A stretch of DNA of 20,800 bases from Rariglobus sp967755175 (GCA_967755175.1 CBRAFO010000065.1:1-20800); one strand, 5' to 3'; positions 1 to 8,706 are shown, counted from the first letter of the stretch. A program made the numbers and translations. Notes: generated by a model not told the origin, from the sequence alone.

Positions 1-7
1 GTGGGGC

Positions 8-2965
8 TCAGAACTTTAGCGTGATCTCATCGCCGGTGTAGCGGACCGTTTGACCGGCGGTGGCCGCAGCCTCGGCGATGCCCTGGGTTTGTCCGGAGCC
101 GGCGAGGACGACGTGAAGTTGGCGTGCGTTCACCATGCCGGGGAATGTGCCTTTGCGTGCGCCGAGGGTGAACGTGCGTTTCGCGTCGCTCCAGGTGAGA
201 TCGACGGTGGCGCGCTGGCCCTTCTCGTAGTTGTAGGTCTCGTTGTCGTCTTCGTAGATCGTGAACTTGGCGTCGGCACCGGGATAGACGCGGATTTCGT
301 AAGGTGCGTCGGGTTTTTCCGTGACGTAGTTCATGACGGGGCTCATCGGCACAATGGACCCAGCGCGCACATACAGGGGGAAGACGTCGAGCGGGCAGGG
401 CTTGGCGACGGTCTGGCCGCCGGTGAAGCGTTCATTGGTCCAGAAGTCATACCAATCCGCGCCGGAGGGCAGGCGGGTTTCGACCGTGTTGTTCACGGCA
501 TTGGCAGAGTCGGCCATCTGGGGCGTTTTCCACGCGAGGCGCAGTCCGCGAGCACCGGTGCCGTTGTAGTAGTCGAGCTTTAGGGAAACCTTCTGGCCGG
601 CTTTGAGTGACATCTTCACGCCCTTGTAACGGAGCGCATGAGTGCTCCAGTCATCGACGACCAGCTTGCCGTCGAGCCAGAGGCGCACGCCGTCATCGCC
701 TTCGGCACCGATCTCGTAGTTGCCGTCCGCAGGTGCGGTGATCGTGCCCTGCCAGCGGCCGGAGAAGTTGTCGCAGTTCTTGAGCCCGGCGGGTGGCTCA
801 GCCAAGGGAGCACCGGGCCAGGAGTAGTCCACCTTGGCGTCCACGGCGCGGCTGGCGGATTTCTCGAAGTTACGTCCGTCGAAGTATTCCACCGCGACGC
901 CCGGCTTGCCGTCGGGCGTGGTCAGAACGGAGGCGGGGATGGTCGGGGGAGGCGGGGTGCCGATACGGTAGATCGCCTTGGTGACCGGATGAACCAAGAA
1001 GGCGGGGCCAAACATGTAGGCGTCGTCGATCTTGCGCAGGGCAAGGTCGTCGGGGAAGTCCATCGCGAGGCCGCGCATCATGGTGTAACCCTCGCTCGTG
1101 CTCATCCAGCCGAGGCCGTAAACATAGGGAACGAGACGGTAGCGGAGGTGGTTGGCGTCGAGGATGGATTTATAAACCTCGGGATCGTCTTTGAATGCGT
1201 AGGGCTCGCGTTCGATGTCCGTGCCGTGGATGCGGTAGATGGGATTGAAGGCGCCGAACTGATGCCAGCGGGCGAAGAGTTCGTGGTAGGCAGGGACCTC
1301 GGGGCCGTTTTTCCATTTTCCCGGGATGAAGAAGCCGCCGGTGTCCTGCGTCCAGTAGGGCAGGCCGGCCATGCTGACGTTCGTGCCGCCGGAGATCTGG
1401 TTGCGGAAAGTGTCCCAGCTGGCAGTGGTGTCGCCTGACCAAGGGAGCGCGGCATAACGCTGCTGGCCGGTCCAAGCTGAGCGGGTGAGCGTGAAGACGC
1501 GCTTGTTGCTGGTAGCGCGCTGGCCTTCGTAGGTGCCCTTGGTGGTTTCGAGGCTGTAGGGGTTGAGATAGCGGGTGAAGTCGCCCATGGCGTTTTTGCC
1601 CAGGCTCTTGATATCGGCTTCGACTTTGCGGGCATCATGGCAGGCCGAGTCCACCTCAACCTCGGTGCCGTCCATCCAAAGGGCGTCCACACCGACATCG
1701 AGCAGGCCCTTCTTGATGTGCTTAAAATAAATCGCACGGCCTTCGGCGCTGTAGGCGTCGTAGATGCGGGCTTTCTTCGAGATCCAGTGGAGCGGAGGGA
1801 AGCGCAGTCCCTTCGCGTCGAGTTCACGGGCCAGATCGGTATCGTTGCCGATCGAGGGCCAGATGGAGTTCATGAGCTTCACATGGAGCTCGTCGTGCAA
1901 CGTGTGGGTGAGCGCGACCGGATTGGGGAAACGTTCCTTGTTCCAGATCATGCCGCTCCAATAGCCGTCCCATGAGCCGCCCCAAGTGCCTCCGCCCCAA
2001 TATTGCCAATCCTGCACGATGTTATCGATCGGGATGCCTTCAGTGCGGAAGCGTTTCACGACGTTGATGAGTTCATCCTGCGTCTTGTAGCGCTCCTTGC
2101 TCATCCAGAGTCCGTAGGCGGATTTGGGGAACATCGGGGCGGCACCGGTGAGCTGGCGGTAGCCGGCGATCACGCCGTCCATCGTCTGCCCGGCGATAAG
2201 GTAATAATCCACGCCGGCGGGCGCGCTCTCAGCCCAGAACGAGGCGCCGTTGGCATCATCTTTGAAGACGCTCTTGGAATAGATGTCCCACATGATGCCG
2301 TAGCGCTTGGTCGAGACGAGCAGCGGCACGACGATGCCGATGTTGGTCTGGACCATGAGGACCTCCTGGCCGCGGTAGTCGGTGTAGCGCTGGTTGTATT
2401 GTCCGAGTCCGTAGAGTGATTCGCCGGGGGACAGGGTGAAGGTCTGCTTCACGTCATACGTGGGTGCGTCGGAGATCGTGACCTGCTTGATCTCAGCCGG
2501 GCGGTCGGCGCGTTCGCGGGTGATTTCGGTGCCGTCGGCGCGGAGGAAGGTGAGCGCGCCGGATTTCTTGTCGGCGACCACGCGCAGGCTGGCGGTGGAG
2601 ATTTCCAGGCTCTCGGCCGAGTCCTTGAGCTTGAGCGGCACGGCCGGCGGCGTGAGCACGACAGTGAGGCTGGGCTGCGTCGTGTAACTCTGGCCGAGGT
2701 TGGTGTTCACGCGCACGATGTCCGGCCCGTAGAACAGGACGTTTTTCACCACTTCGCCGACGCGCACCTGGACGCCGTTTTGCAGCGGGGCGAAGGCGAA
2801 GGCACCCGGCTTGGCGGATGCGAGTTCGGTGGCGAGCTGGAGCTGGCCGGCGGTATTTGTCCCTGTTGGCAGGGCGGCGAAAAGCATGCCGGCCTGCAAG
2901 GCTATGGTGGTGGCGAATAGGTGGGCGGTCTTGAAATGCATAAACGAGCGAATGGGTCGGGGCAT
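8..2965 (-). CDS. Secreted GH31 glycosidase (alpha-xylosidase-like) with inserted PA14 domain
   Basis: The 985-residue protein opens with a signal peptide (hydrophobic core about residues 15-30). An N-terminal beta-sandwich (about 55-270) precedes a TIM barrel (about 280-640). The GH31 nucleophile motif WMDGTE places the nucleophile at Asp432, and WSGD places the acid/base at Asp512. The LYGLGQ, QDWQYW and IYRIHGTDIEREPY segments are typical of the family. A PA14 domain (about 685-815, with VEYFDG, GDDGVRLWLDG and LDYYNGTGARGLRL) is inserted before the distal C-terminal sandwich. Members of this group often release alpha-xylose from xyloglucan oligosaccharides, and PA14 is thought to help bind the glycan. 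Alpha-glucosidase or transglycosidase activity cannot be excluded. The ATG at 2965 has AGGA five bases upstream; the in-frame ATG at residue 9 has none. The paralogue at 4462-6993 lacks PA14. Confidence 0.93.
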   Translation of the reverse strand: MPRPIRSFMHFKTAHLFATTIALQAGMLFAALPTGTNTAGQLQLATELASAKPGAFAFAPLQNGVQVRVGEVVKNVLFYGPDIVRVNTNLGQSYTTQPSLTVVLTPPAVPLKLKDSAESLEISTASLRVVADKKSGALTFLRADGTEITRERADRPAEIKQVTISDAPTYDVKQTFTLSPGESLYGLGQYNQRYTDYRGQEVLMVQTNIGIVVPLLVSTKRYGIMWDIYSKSVFKDDANGASFWAESAPAGVDYYLIAGQTMDGVIAGYRQLTGAAPMFPKSAYGLWMSKERYKTQDELINVVKRFRTEGIPIDNIVQDWQYWGGGTWGGSWDGYWSGMIWNKERFPNPVALTHTLHDELHVKLMNSIWPSIGNDTDLARELDAKGLRFPPLHWISKKARIYDAYSAEGRAIYFKHIKKGLLDVGVDALWMDGTEVEVDSACHDARKVEADIKSLGKNAMGDFTRYLNPYSLETTKGTYEGQRATSNKRVFTLTRSAWTGQQRYAALPWSGDTTASWDTFRNQISGGTNVSMAGLPYWTQDTGGFFIPGKWKNGPEVPAYHELFARWHQFGAFNPIYRIHGTDIEREPYAFKDDPEVYKSILDANHLRYRLVPYVYGLGWMSTSEGYTMMRGLAMDFPDDLALRKIDDAYMFGPAFLVHPVTKAIYRIGTPPPPTIPASVLTTPDGKPGVAVEYFDGRNFEKSASRAVDAKVDYSWPGAPLAEPPAGLKNCDNFSGRWQGTITAPADGNYEIGAEGDDGVRLWLDGKLVVDDWSTHALRYKGVKMSLKAGQKVSLKLDYYNGTGARGLRLAWKTPQMADSANAVNNTVETRLPSGADWYDFWTNERFTGGQTVAKPCPLDVFPLYVRAGSIVPMSPVMNYVTEKPDAPYEIRVYPGADAKFTIYEDDNETYNYEKGQRATVDLTWSDAKRTFTLGARKGTFPGMVNARQLHVVLAGSGQTQGIAEAAATAGQTVRYTGDEITLKF

Positions 2966-3005
2966 AAGGATCCTAATGGGATAAACGAAATAACACTACG
3001 GAACC

Positions 3006-3022
3006 CGCCAACTATTTTGGCG
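3006..3022. promoter_or_regulatory. Operator-like dyad upstream of the PA14-GH31 gene
   Basis: CGCCAA and TTGGCG form a perfect 6-bp inverted repeat around a 5-base spacer, about 40 bases upstream of the GH31 start codon and in its likely promoter region. A regulator site is a reasonable reading. No regulator is linked to it by sequence, and a short RNA hairpin is the alternative. Confidence 0.25.
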
Positions 3023-3074
3023 AATTTAGCGCAATCGTGGTGATGCCCGGGACGCTGCGCTCGGTGTGTGCACA

Positions 3075-3102
3075 AAAAAGCAGCGATTAATCGCTGCTTT
3101 TT
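3075..3102. terminator. Perfect 28-bp palindrome, bidirectional intrinsic terminator
   Basis: The site is a perfect palindrome with 14-base arms: an A5 tract, GCAGCGATT, then its exact complement ending in T5. On either strand the RNA would form a GC-containing stem ending in a U-run, the signature of a factor-independent terminator. It lies about 100 bases after the stop of the minus-strand gene at 3206-3748 and upstream of the GH31 gene, so it would stop read-through between them. Confidence 0.75.
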
Positions 3103-3205
3103 GCGGGACCGGGACCCTTTTTGCGCCGAAGCAAAGCCGGGATATCAAGGCATAGGACCGCACCTCATCGGATGCTCAGCGGAGACGGGGCGGGCCGGCT
3201 TGAGT

Positions 3206-3748
3206 TCATTGCTTGCCGATCCAATCGACAAGATCTGTGTTGGAGCTCACGGCCTTCACGAGTTTCCCGTCTTGGAAAACTCGAACGACCCAGCCTAACG
3301 GCTTGGTTCCGTTAGCGGGTATTGGCTTCTTGGTTTTGGGGTCAACCGAGGGCGGGTTATAAACGAAGGGAGCGGAGGTCGCTGTGTATTCCGTGTCTTT
3401 TCCGGGAATCGCTTCTGCCTTTTTTTCGGTCTGGCTGTTAACGACCTTTTGGTTGGTCGTCACATCGGTTCCGACGAACGCGATTTTAAGGGTTACATTT
3501 CCATTACAGCTTCCCACTCGGTGCATCTTGATCGTGACGGCACGGACTTTGACGACGCTGGTAGAACCTTTGGCCACGACTTGAGGCACTCCTGATTGCT
3601 CCACCGTCATGGACAATTGGCTAGCTATCATCGGAGCCTTGTCAGGATCGGGTTGAATCATGTCGGCTGCTCGAGCCGGGAGAACGAGCGCGGTGATTAT
3701 GATCCAGATGCGCAGGAGCGATGAGCGCGGGGGGTATTGGTTTTTCAT
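3206..3748 (-). CDS. Small secreted protein of unknown function
   Basis: This is a 180-residue protein that I do not recognise. It has a clear signal peptide: basic start, hydrophobic core IWIIITALVLPA, probable cleavage after ARA near residue 27. The mature part alternates short hydrophobic and charged stretches like an all-beta secreted domain and contains one cysteine (in RVGSCNGN). Near the C-terminus GWVVRVFQDGKLVKAVSS looks like a terminal beta-hairpin. There is no catalytic motif, transmembrane segment or repeat. The ATG at 3748 directly precedes the signal peptide but has no obvious ribosome binding site. Its GC content looks lower than that of the flanking glycosidases. It ends about 100 bases before a strong terminator and seems to be its own transcription unit. 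Any link to glycan breakdown rests only on position. Confidence 0.6.
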   Translation of the reverse strand: MKNQYPPRSSLLRIWIIITALVLPARAADMIQPDPDKAPMIASQLSMTVEQSGVPQVVAKGSTSVVKVRAVTIKMHRVGSCNGNVTLKIAFVGTDVTTNQKVVNSQTEKKAEAIPGKDTEYTATSAPFVYNPPSVDPKTKKPIPANGTKPLGWVVRVFQDGKLVKAVSSNTDLVDWIGKQ

Positions 3749-4366
3749 TTTTCAGGGGAAGGGAATCCAAGCGGCGCGCATGAAGCGGGGCAGGTGGACA
3801 CGGGAATGCTGCAAGGGGGAACGACTGGATGGGGCCAGTCCCGAGGGCGTCCAGGGAGGGGATTGGCCAAGATGCTGCTCTCTCGGTGTGCGGTTTCGAG
3901 CGAGGGGACAGATTAACGGTAAAGCAGGATGTCTTGCGGTGTGACGGTCAGACGCAGCGGTGTCGGAAGCCGGCGCTTTAGGGGGCGGGCCGTGGTCAGC
4001 ACTTGGTGGTGACAGCGCCCGACCCTAACTGGATATGTGCGCGACAGAAGCCGCCCAGAGGTTCTACGGATAAGCAGGCCACACCCTTCCTGTGGCGGCT
4101 GGCCCTGTTTCCGTGAATCCATGATCACTCAAAGTCGGCACGTCTTCACTTCTTCCCCGAGACGTTTTTCCTGACACCGAGCAAACAGAGCTTCGATCCA
4201 GAGTGCCGGAGCCCGTCCAGTCCCTGCATTCCAAACTGATCTCTGGATCGGAGCTTTGGCTCGGCGGGCGGGCGGGCTTCTTCGCCTTCCTTGCCCCCAT
4301 CAGCCACTACGCCCACTCCTATCGCCGTCGGGGCGGTTCCCGCGCCGGCTTGGCCAACCTCGCTGC
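3749..4366. other. About 0.6 kb gap with no intact gene; probable decayed sequence
   Basis: No open frame here has a believable start, codon pattern or recognisable full domain. A minus-strand frame closing with a TAA at 3913-3915 ends in LPTPLRLTVTPQDILLYR, which resembles the final beta-strand of many glycosidases, but the frame upstream does not look like protein. Together with the glycosidase-like tail at 4367-4489 it suggests that one or more genes were lost here. A short dyad (CCACA, 7-base loop, TGTGG) lies near 4080-4096. No transposase fragment or target duplication was seen. Confidence 0.4.
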
Positions 4367-4489
4367 CTACATGGAACGCTGTATGACTGCCGCGTAACCG
4401 CCGTCGGGGGCGAGGCGCAGGGTAAGCGTGCGGGCGTCACCCAAGTCGCGGGTCGTTTCGATCACGGTCTCGAGGCGGAGAGACGTTTT
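4367..4489 (-). pseudogene. Possible 3' remnant of another glycosidase (GH97-like tail)
   Basis: In a different frame from the GH31 gene, the minus strand stays open across the GH31 stop codon and encodes about 40 residues ending TLTLRLAPDGGYAAVIQRS before a TAG. The TL-L-LAPGGG-A pattern is what I associate with the C-terminal beta-strands of GH97 enzymes, which carry a similar glycine-rich ending. No start codon or upstream domain accompanies it, and its first 9 codons overlap the GH31 gene. I infer the 3' scar of a deleted or fused neighbour. Chance coding-like sequence in GC-rich DNA is the alternative. Confidence 0.35.
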
Positions 4490-6993
4490 TCAATGGCGCG
4501 TCCGTCGTAACGGACTTCGACGGCGGTATCGGATGCATCGATACCTGTGCCCGCACCGGGGGCGACGAGGATGATACGGAAGGTGCGGGTTTTTAACATG
4601 CCGGGGAACTCGCCTTGGCGTGAGCCGATGGCGAGGGTGCGGGTGCGATCATTCCACGTGAACGGAATCGTGGCGTGCAGGCCCTTTTCATAACCATAGC
4701 CGTCGCCCTCGTCTTCGTAGAAAGTGAAGGTGCCGTCAGCGCCGGGATAGACGCGCAGCTCGATGGGGTCGGCAGGTTTTTCGTTGGTATATTGCACGCG
4801 CGGTCCCATCGGCACGATGCTGCCGGCCTTCACGAAGAGCGGGATCTGCGCAAGCGGCGCATCAGCCTGGATTGTCTGACCGCCGTCGGATCGTTTGCCG
4901 GTCCAGAAATCGACCCACGTTGCGCCTTTGGGCAGGTAAACCTCGCGGGTTTTCGCGGCATTGGCGATGGGGGTCGAGTTGGGGCCGAATTGCTGGGGCG
5001 TCAGCACCGGCGCGACCATGAAGGCATCGCCGACGAGGAACTGCGTCTTCAGGTCGTGCGTCTTTTCATCCTGCGGAAAGGCGAACGCCAGCGGACGCAG
5101 GAACGACGCGCCATGCAGCGAAACTTCGCCGGCCAGCGAATAAAAATAAGGGAGCAACTGGTAGCGCAGGTTGATCGAATCGATGATCGCGTCGTAAAAC
5201 GGCGTGCCCGGCGCGCCAAAGCGCCACGGCTCGCGCGGCGTGTCGGTGCCGTGACTGCGGAACATCGGCAGGAAGGTGCCGACCTGGAGCCAGCGCGTGT
5301 AAAGCTCGCGATAGCCGGAGTCCTCGACGCCTTTGTCAAAGTCGCCGTTCCAAAACCACTGCTTCCCGCGCTTCACGAGAAACGCGCCGGTATCGAAGGT
5401 GACGTAGGGATTGCCCGACGCGCTGAAGCTCTGCAACGCGACCACCTGCTGAGTCAGCGTGCTCCATTTCGCCGGGATGTCGCCCGTCCAGAGCACCGAG
5501 CCGGTGCGCTGGCTGCCGGCGTAGCCGGAGCGGGTGAGGTTCAGCACGCGCCGATCTGGCGACGACTTGCGCGAGTTTTCGTAGATGCCGGTTGAATCTT
5601 CGAGCGCGTAGGCGTTGAGGAATTGCGGATCGATGATCTTGGCGAGGCCGGCGATATTTTTGCTATCCGCATCCGCCGAGCGCGTCGTGCCACCCCAGTC
5701 GGCCGTCTCTGGCTCGGTCGAGTCGCACCACCAGGCGTCGATCCCGTGCCGACCGAGAATCTGCCAGATGGAGTTCCAATAAACCTCGCGGGCCTTGGGA
5801 TTGAACGCGTCGAAATAGGTCGTGCCGGCCAGCGTGTAGCCGCCCGCCGCCAGTGCTTTTCCGGCCGTGGATTTTGGACTGGGATTCGGCCAGATCGAAA
5901 TCATCACGTGGGCGTTCTGGTCGTGAATCGCTTTCGTCAACGCGCTGATGTCGGGATAGAACTTCGGATCGGGATCGCCGCCCCACTGGCCACCGATCCA
6001 GTAGTTCCAGTCCTGCACGATGCCATCGAGCGGGATTTGGCGTTGGCGAAACTCCTTCACCGTGTTGATCAGCTCGGCTTGCGACTTGTAGCGCTCCTTG
6101 GACTGCACATAGCCGAAGGACCAACGGGGCAGCATCGTCGCCGCGCCGGTCAGTTGGCGGTAGCCCGCGATCGCACCATTCATACCCGGACCGGCGATGA
6201 AATAGTAGTCGAGGTCCTCGATCACATCGAAGTCCATGGAACCGCCCTGCGGCCCATCCTTGAAGGTCATCGCGGAATACGCGTCGAAGAGCAGGCCGTA
6301 ACCGCGCGTCGAGACCAGCGACGGAATCACAATGCGCAGGTTGTGCTGGTAGAGCCGCTTCGTCTTGCCGCGCAGGTTCAGGTCGGACGTTTCATCGAAG
6401 CCGAGCCCGTAGAGCGCCTCGCCTTGGGCAAAGTGGAAATGGACCCCGACCTTCCAGGCATCGCGGTCCTTTTGCTGAATGTAGTGGTCGGCGACTTCGC
6501 GCTCTCCGTCCACGGTTTGCACCTTCCGCACCGAGGCGGGATCAGCGACGGACTTGATGACCTCGGTTCGTTCAAGCAAACGCGGCTGCGCGGAATCCTC
6601 GGAAAGGAGCAGCTGGCCATTTGAGTCGAGGTAGGACACCGCGCCGCTTGCCCGGTCCACGCGAACGGTGAGCTTCGCAGAACTCAACTCGACGAACGCG
6701 GAACCGGTGGCGTCTTTGACGGAAATTCGGCCGGGTTTCTCGTTCACGGGAACGCGCATGAGGCTGGGCGTCCGGGAGAAATCCGCGTTCCGCGTAGCGC
6801 GGATTCGCGCGATGCTGTCCGTGACAAATTCGACCTGGAGCTCGCCACCGCTCAGTTTGAACCGGGCACCCGTGGGTAACGGCTTTACCGCCTCAACAGA
6901 AGCGTGAAGCCCTGACGCGAACGCCAACACCATGAGAGTGCCCAAGACGCGGGTTTTGACGGCGGTCAGGGTTAGCTTGGTCGGCTTGTGCAT
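4462..6993 (-). CDS. Secreted GH31 glycosidase, alpha-xylosidase-like, no PA14
   Basis: This 843-residue GH31 enzyme has a signal peptide (hydrophobic core about residues 14-28, cleavage near LHA-S). An N-terminal sandwich (about 40-280) leads into a TIM barrel (about 290-640). The motif WWCDSTEPE gives the nucleophile Asp424 and WTGD gives the acid/base Asp505. QDWNYWIGGQWG and FRSHGTDTPREPW are substrate-site segments shared with bacterial alpha-xylosidases and related alpha-glucosidases. C-terminal sandwiches follow, with no PA14 insert at the position where the gene at 8-2965 has one. Expected role: removing alpha-linked xylose (or glucose) from oligosaccharides outside the cytoplasm. The ATG at 6993 lies 58 bases after the GH79 stop, so the two are probably co-transcribed. 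No Shine-Dalgarno sequence is visible. Its last codons overlap a coding-like tail in another frame. Confidence 0.93.
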   Translation of the reverse strand: MHKPTKLTLTAVKTRVLGTLMVLAFASGLHASVEAVKPLPTGARFKLSGGELQVEFVTDSIARIRATRNADFSRTPSLMRVPVNEKPGRISVKDATGSAFVELSSAKLTVRVDRASGAVSYLDSNGQLLLSEDSAQPRLLERTEVIKSVADPASVRKVQTVDGEREVADHYIQQKDRDAWKVGVHFHFAQGEALYGLGFDETSDLNLRGKTKRLYQHNLRIVIPSLVSTRGYGLLFDAYSAMTFKDGPQGGSMDFDVIEDLDYYFIAGPGMNGAIAGYRQLTGAATMLPRWSFGYVQSKERYKSQAELINTVKEFRQRQIPLDGIVQDWNYWIGGQWGGDPDPKFYPDISALTKAIHDQNAHVMISIWPNPSPKSTAGKALAAGGYTLAGTTYFDAFNPKAREVYWNSIWQILGRHGIDAWWCDSTEPETADWGGTTRSADADSKNIAGLAKIIDPQFLNAYALEDSTGIYENSRKSSPDRRVLNLTRSGYAGSQRTGSVLWTGDIPAKWSTLTQQVVALQSFSASGNPYVTFDTGAFLVKRGKQWFWNGDFDKGVEDSGYRELYTRWLQVGTFLPMFRSHGTDTPREPWRFGAPGTPFYDAIIDSINLRYQLLPYFYSLAGEVSLHGASFLRPLAFAFPQDEKTHDLKTQFLVGDAFMVAPVLTPQQFGPNSTPIANAAKTREVYLPKGATWVDFWTGKRSDGGQTIQADAPLAQIPLFVKAGSIVPMGPRVQYTNEKPADPIELRVYPGADGTFTFYEDEGDGYGYEKGLHATIPFTWNDRTRTLAIGSRQGEFPGMLKTRTFRIILVAPGAGTGIDASDTAVEVRYDGRAIEKRLSASRP

Positions 6994-7011
6994 AAAATAA
7001 AATATTGGCTG

Positions 7012-7049
7012 AGGGTGTGTCTGAGAAGAATTCGGGCCAGCGTGAGCGA
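7012..7049. repeat. Solo copy of the inverted-repeat element end
   Basis: These 38 bases match the right-hand end of the element at 20522-20701 (read inward) almost throughout, with one indel and a few substitutions. They begin with AGGGTGTGTCTG and end with GGGCCAGCGTGAGCGA. The copy starts 2 bases after the GH79 stop codon and fills most of the spacer before the next GH31 gene. The opposite arm is missing. It looks like a dispersed intergenic repeat or the scar of a small transposable element. Confidence 0.65.
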
Positions 7050-7051
7050 CC

Positions 7052-8533
7052 TTAACGCAGGCTGATCTCCAGTGTGCTCGCGCTCGCGGGTGGCAGGTTC
7101 ACCCGAAACGCACTGCCTTCGATCGGTGACTCAAGGCTCTTCCATTGGCCGTGCCACTTGCCCTCCGCATCAATGGCGGAGTCGCCGAGCGTGACCCCGG
7201 TCGAGTCGGCGGCGAGGTCGTTGGCTGCGGCACGAAGATCGAGGGTGCGGACGCTCCCCACGGTGGAGCCAATCTCCACGCGGAAGGATTTTTCGCCGGC
7301 GGGATCGCGGTTCAGGAGCGTGAGGATCAGTTTGCCGTCGGCCTGTCGCGTCGCATACGCCGAGATGCGCTCGCTTCCTTCGCCGGTCACCTGCACGGGA
7401 AGATAACGACCGGTGCCGTGGAGCGAAAACAGCTTCATACCATAAGCGAGCGGTCGGACCTCGTAGCCGGTGGGCGCACTTACGAACGCGGCGTAGCGGC
7501 ATGGCAGGTTGACTGAACCACCGGTGCGGTCGCCGGTGTGGAAGTTCATGCCGGCCGCGCCACGCGAGAGCCACCAATGTAAATAGTCAACGGCCCACAA
7601 GGCCGACGCGTAACGGTCGCTCGCGCCTTTCAGGCCGCTGAACCAGAAGCTGTTTGTTTCCGTCAAACGAAAGGTCAGCGGCGTGCCGGCCACTGCGGCT
7701 TGCATGCCTTTGAGGACTTTCTCGTAGGAGGAATAAGGCGGAGCGATCATCCGCATCCGTGCCTCGGCCGCGTCGAACGGGACGAGACTCTCCACTTGAT
7801 TTGCATCCGTCAAGGCGACGAGCGGATTGCGGTAGGAACAACCGAACGAATAGAAGTGTTGAGTAATTTGGACGAGGTGGCCTTCAGCTGTGCCGAAATC
7901 ACGCACGACCTTCTTGATCAGTTCCGGATCTGGATTCTGGTCGGAGCCGCAGAACGTCGCGTCCGGATATTCCCGCAGGATCGCATCGCGTATCGCGGCC
8001 CATTTCGTGCGGTAAACATCGTAATCCTTGTAGTAATACGGCTCGTTGCCGATCGCGAAGGAATCAAGCTGCTCGCGAAACTCCCGCTGAATCAACCGGG
8101 CATACGTGGCGGCCGACGCCGGGTCACCGTCCTCCAGGCGCACGGCGTAAATCACCTTCACCTTCGCCCGCCGTGCGAACTCGAACAGGGCGCGCACGTC
8201 CTCTAGCGCAGGCAGCGGCACTTTGGGATCGTCCACTGAATTGCCGCCGACACGGAGACTCTTCACGCCGAGGGTGCTGAAAAGTTCGAGGAGCGGACCG
8301 TTGTCCGGACGGAAGTAGTGAACCCCTTGCGCGTTCGGTTGCAGACGGCTGGTCTCGTAGCTCAACCCCAGTGCCTCCGAGGGAATCTCCACGCCCGGAT
8401 GCGACCTGTCCACCGTCACGTTCACCGAGGTCCCGGACGGCGGGGATGAGGTATCCTGTGCCGAGCCGGAGAGACTGAGGCTGGGCAGGATCGCCAAAAG
8501 GCACATCAAGATAGAGAGTGGACGTGTATTCAT
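7052..8533 (-). CDS. Secreted GH79-family-like beta-glucuronidase
   Basis: The 493-residue protein has a signal peptide (LSILMCLLAILPSLSLSGSA). A TIM-barrel clan-A glycosidase domain covers about residues 45-370, followed by a C-terminal beta-sandwich. LSYETSRL and SLRVGGNSVD resemble the start of the barrel in GH79 enzymes. IGNEPYYY supplies the acid/base Glu164 and RLTETNSFW the nucleophile Glu292, a spacing similar to characterised GH79 beta-glucuronidases as I recall them. GH79 enzymes release glucuronic acid or its 4-O-methyl form, for example from arabinogalactan. A different clan-A specificity is possible. The gene is divergent from the LacI-type regulator at 8761, with a palindromic operator candidate between them, so that regulator is a likely controller. 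The second GH31 gene follows 58 bases after its stop. Confidence 0.78.
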   Translation of the reverse strand: MNTRPLSILMCLLAILPSLSLSGSAQDTSSPPSGTSVNVTVDRSHPGVEIPSEALGLSYETSRLQPNAQGVHYFRPDNGPLLELFSTLGVKSLRVGGNSVDDPKVPLPALEDVRALFEFARRAKVKVIYAVRLEDGDPASAATYARLIQREFREQLDSFAIGNEPYYYKDYDVYRTKWAAIRDAILREYPDATFCGSDQNPDPELIKKVVRDFGTAEGHLVQITQHFYSFGCSYRNPLVALTDANQVESLVPFDAAEARMRMIAPPYSSYEKVLKGMQAAVAGTPLTFRLTETNSFWFSGLKGASDRYASALWAVDYLHWWLSRGAAGMNFHTGDRTGGSVNLPCRYAAFVSAPTGYEVRPLAYGMKLFSLHGTGRYLPVQVTGEGSERISAYATRQADGKLILTLLNRDPAGEKSFRVEIGSTVGSVRTLDLRAAANDLAADSTGVTLGDSAIDAEGKWHGQWKSLESPIEGSAFRVNLPPASASTLEISLR

Positions 8534-8536
8534 GGC

Positions 8537-8617
8537 TTACGGCGTTTTCCGCGTGGCGAGCAGGGCGGTGGTGACGAGAAGGGCGAGGATGCGGATGGAG
8601 GCGAGGAGCGGGCGCAT
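8537..8617 (-). other. 26-codon signal-peptide-like ORF just upstream of GH79
   Basis: This short frame starts with ATG and encodes a basic start, a 14-residue hydrophobic core (ILALLVTTALLA) and a basic end before TAA, three bases ahead of the GH79 start codon. It reads like an orphan signal peptide. It could be a leader peptide coupled to GH79 translation, or the relic of a lost secreted protein. There is no ribosome binding site, and chance is possible in a frame this short. Confidence 0.25.
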
Positions 8618-8706
8618 GGGCGGGGGAACTTGGGAAACCGGGGTAACCGAAGGCCAGACTGGTTCGAGGCGCGCGGGGATACTATCTCGAAGGTAGTTTC
8701 ATTCAT

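Noticed and set aside
3913..4128. Small minus-strand gene ending LLYR
   Set aside because: Only the last 20 residues look like protein. There is no ribosome binding site or domain, so it is treated as a possible relic in the gap entry.
4203..4397. Plus-strand 64-residue frame near the GH31 3' end
   Set aside because: It has no recognisable domain or upstream signal, and it overlaps the better-supported minus-strand glycosidase-like tail.
5623..6624. Plus-strand 333-residue open frame
   Set aside because: It is antisense to the GH31 catalytic domain. It has no domain and is arginine/valine-rich, as expected opposite a GC-rich gene.
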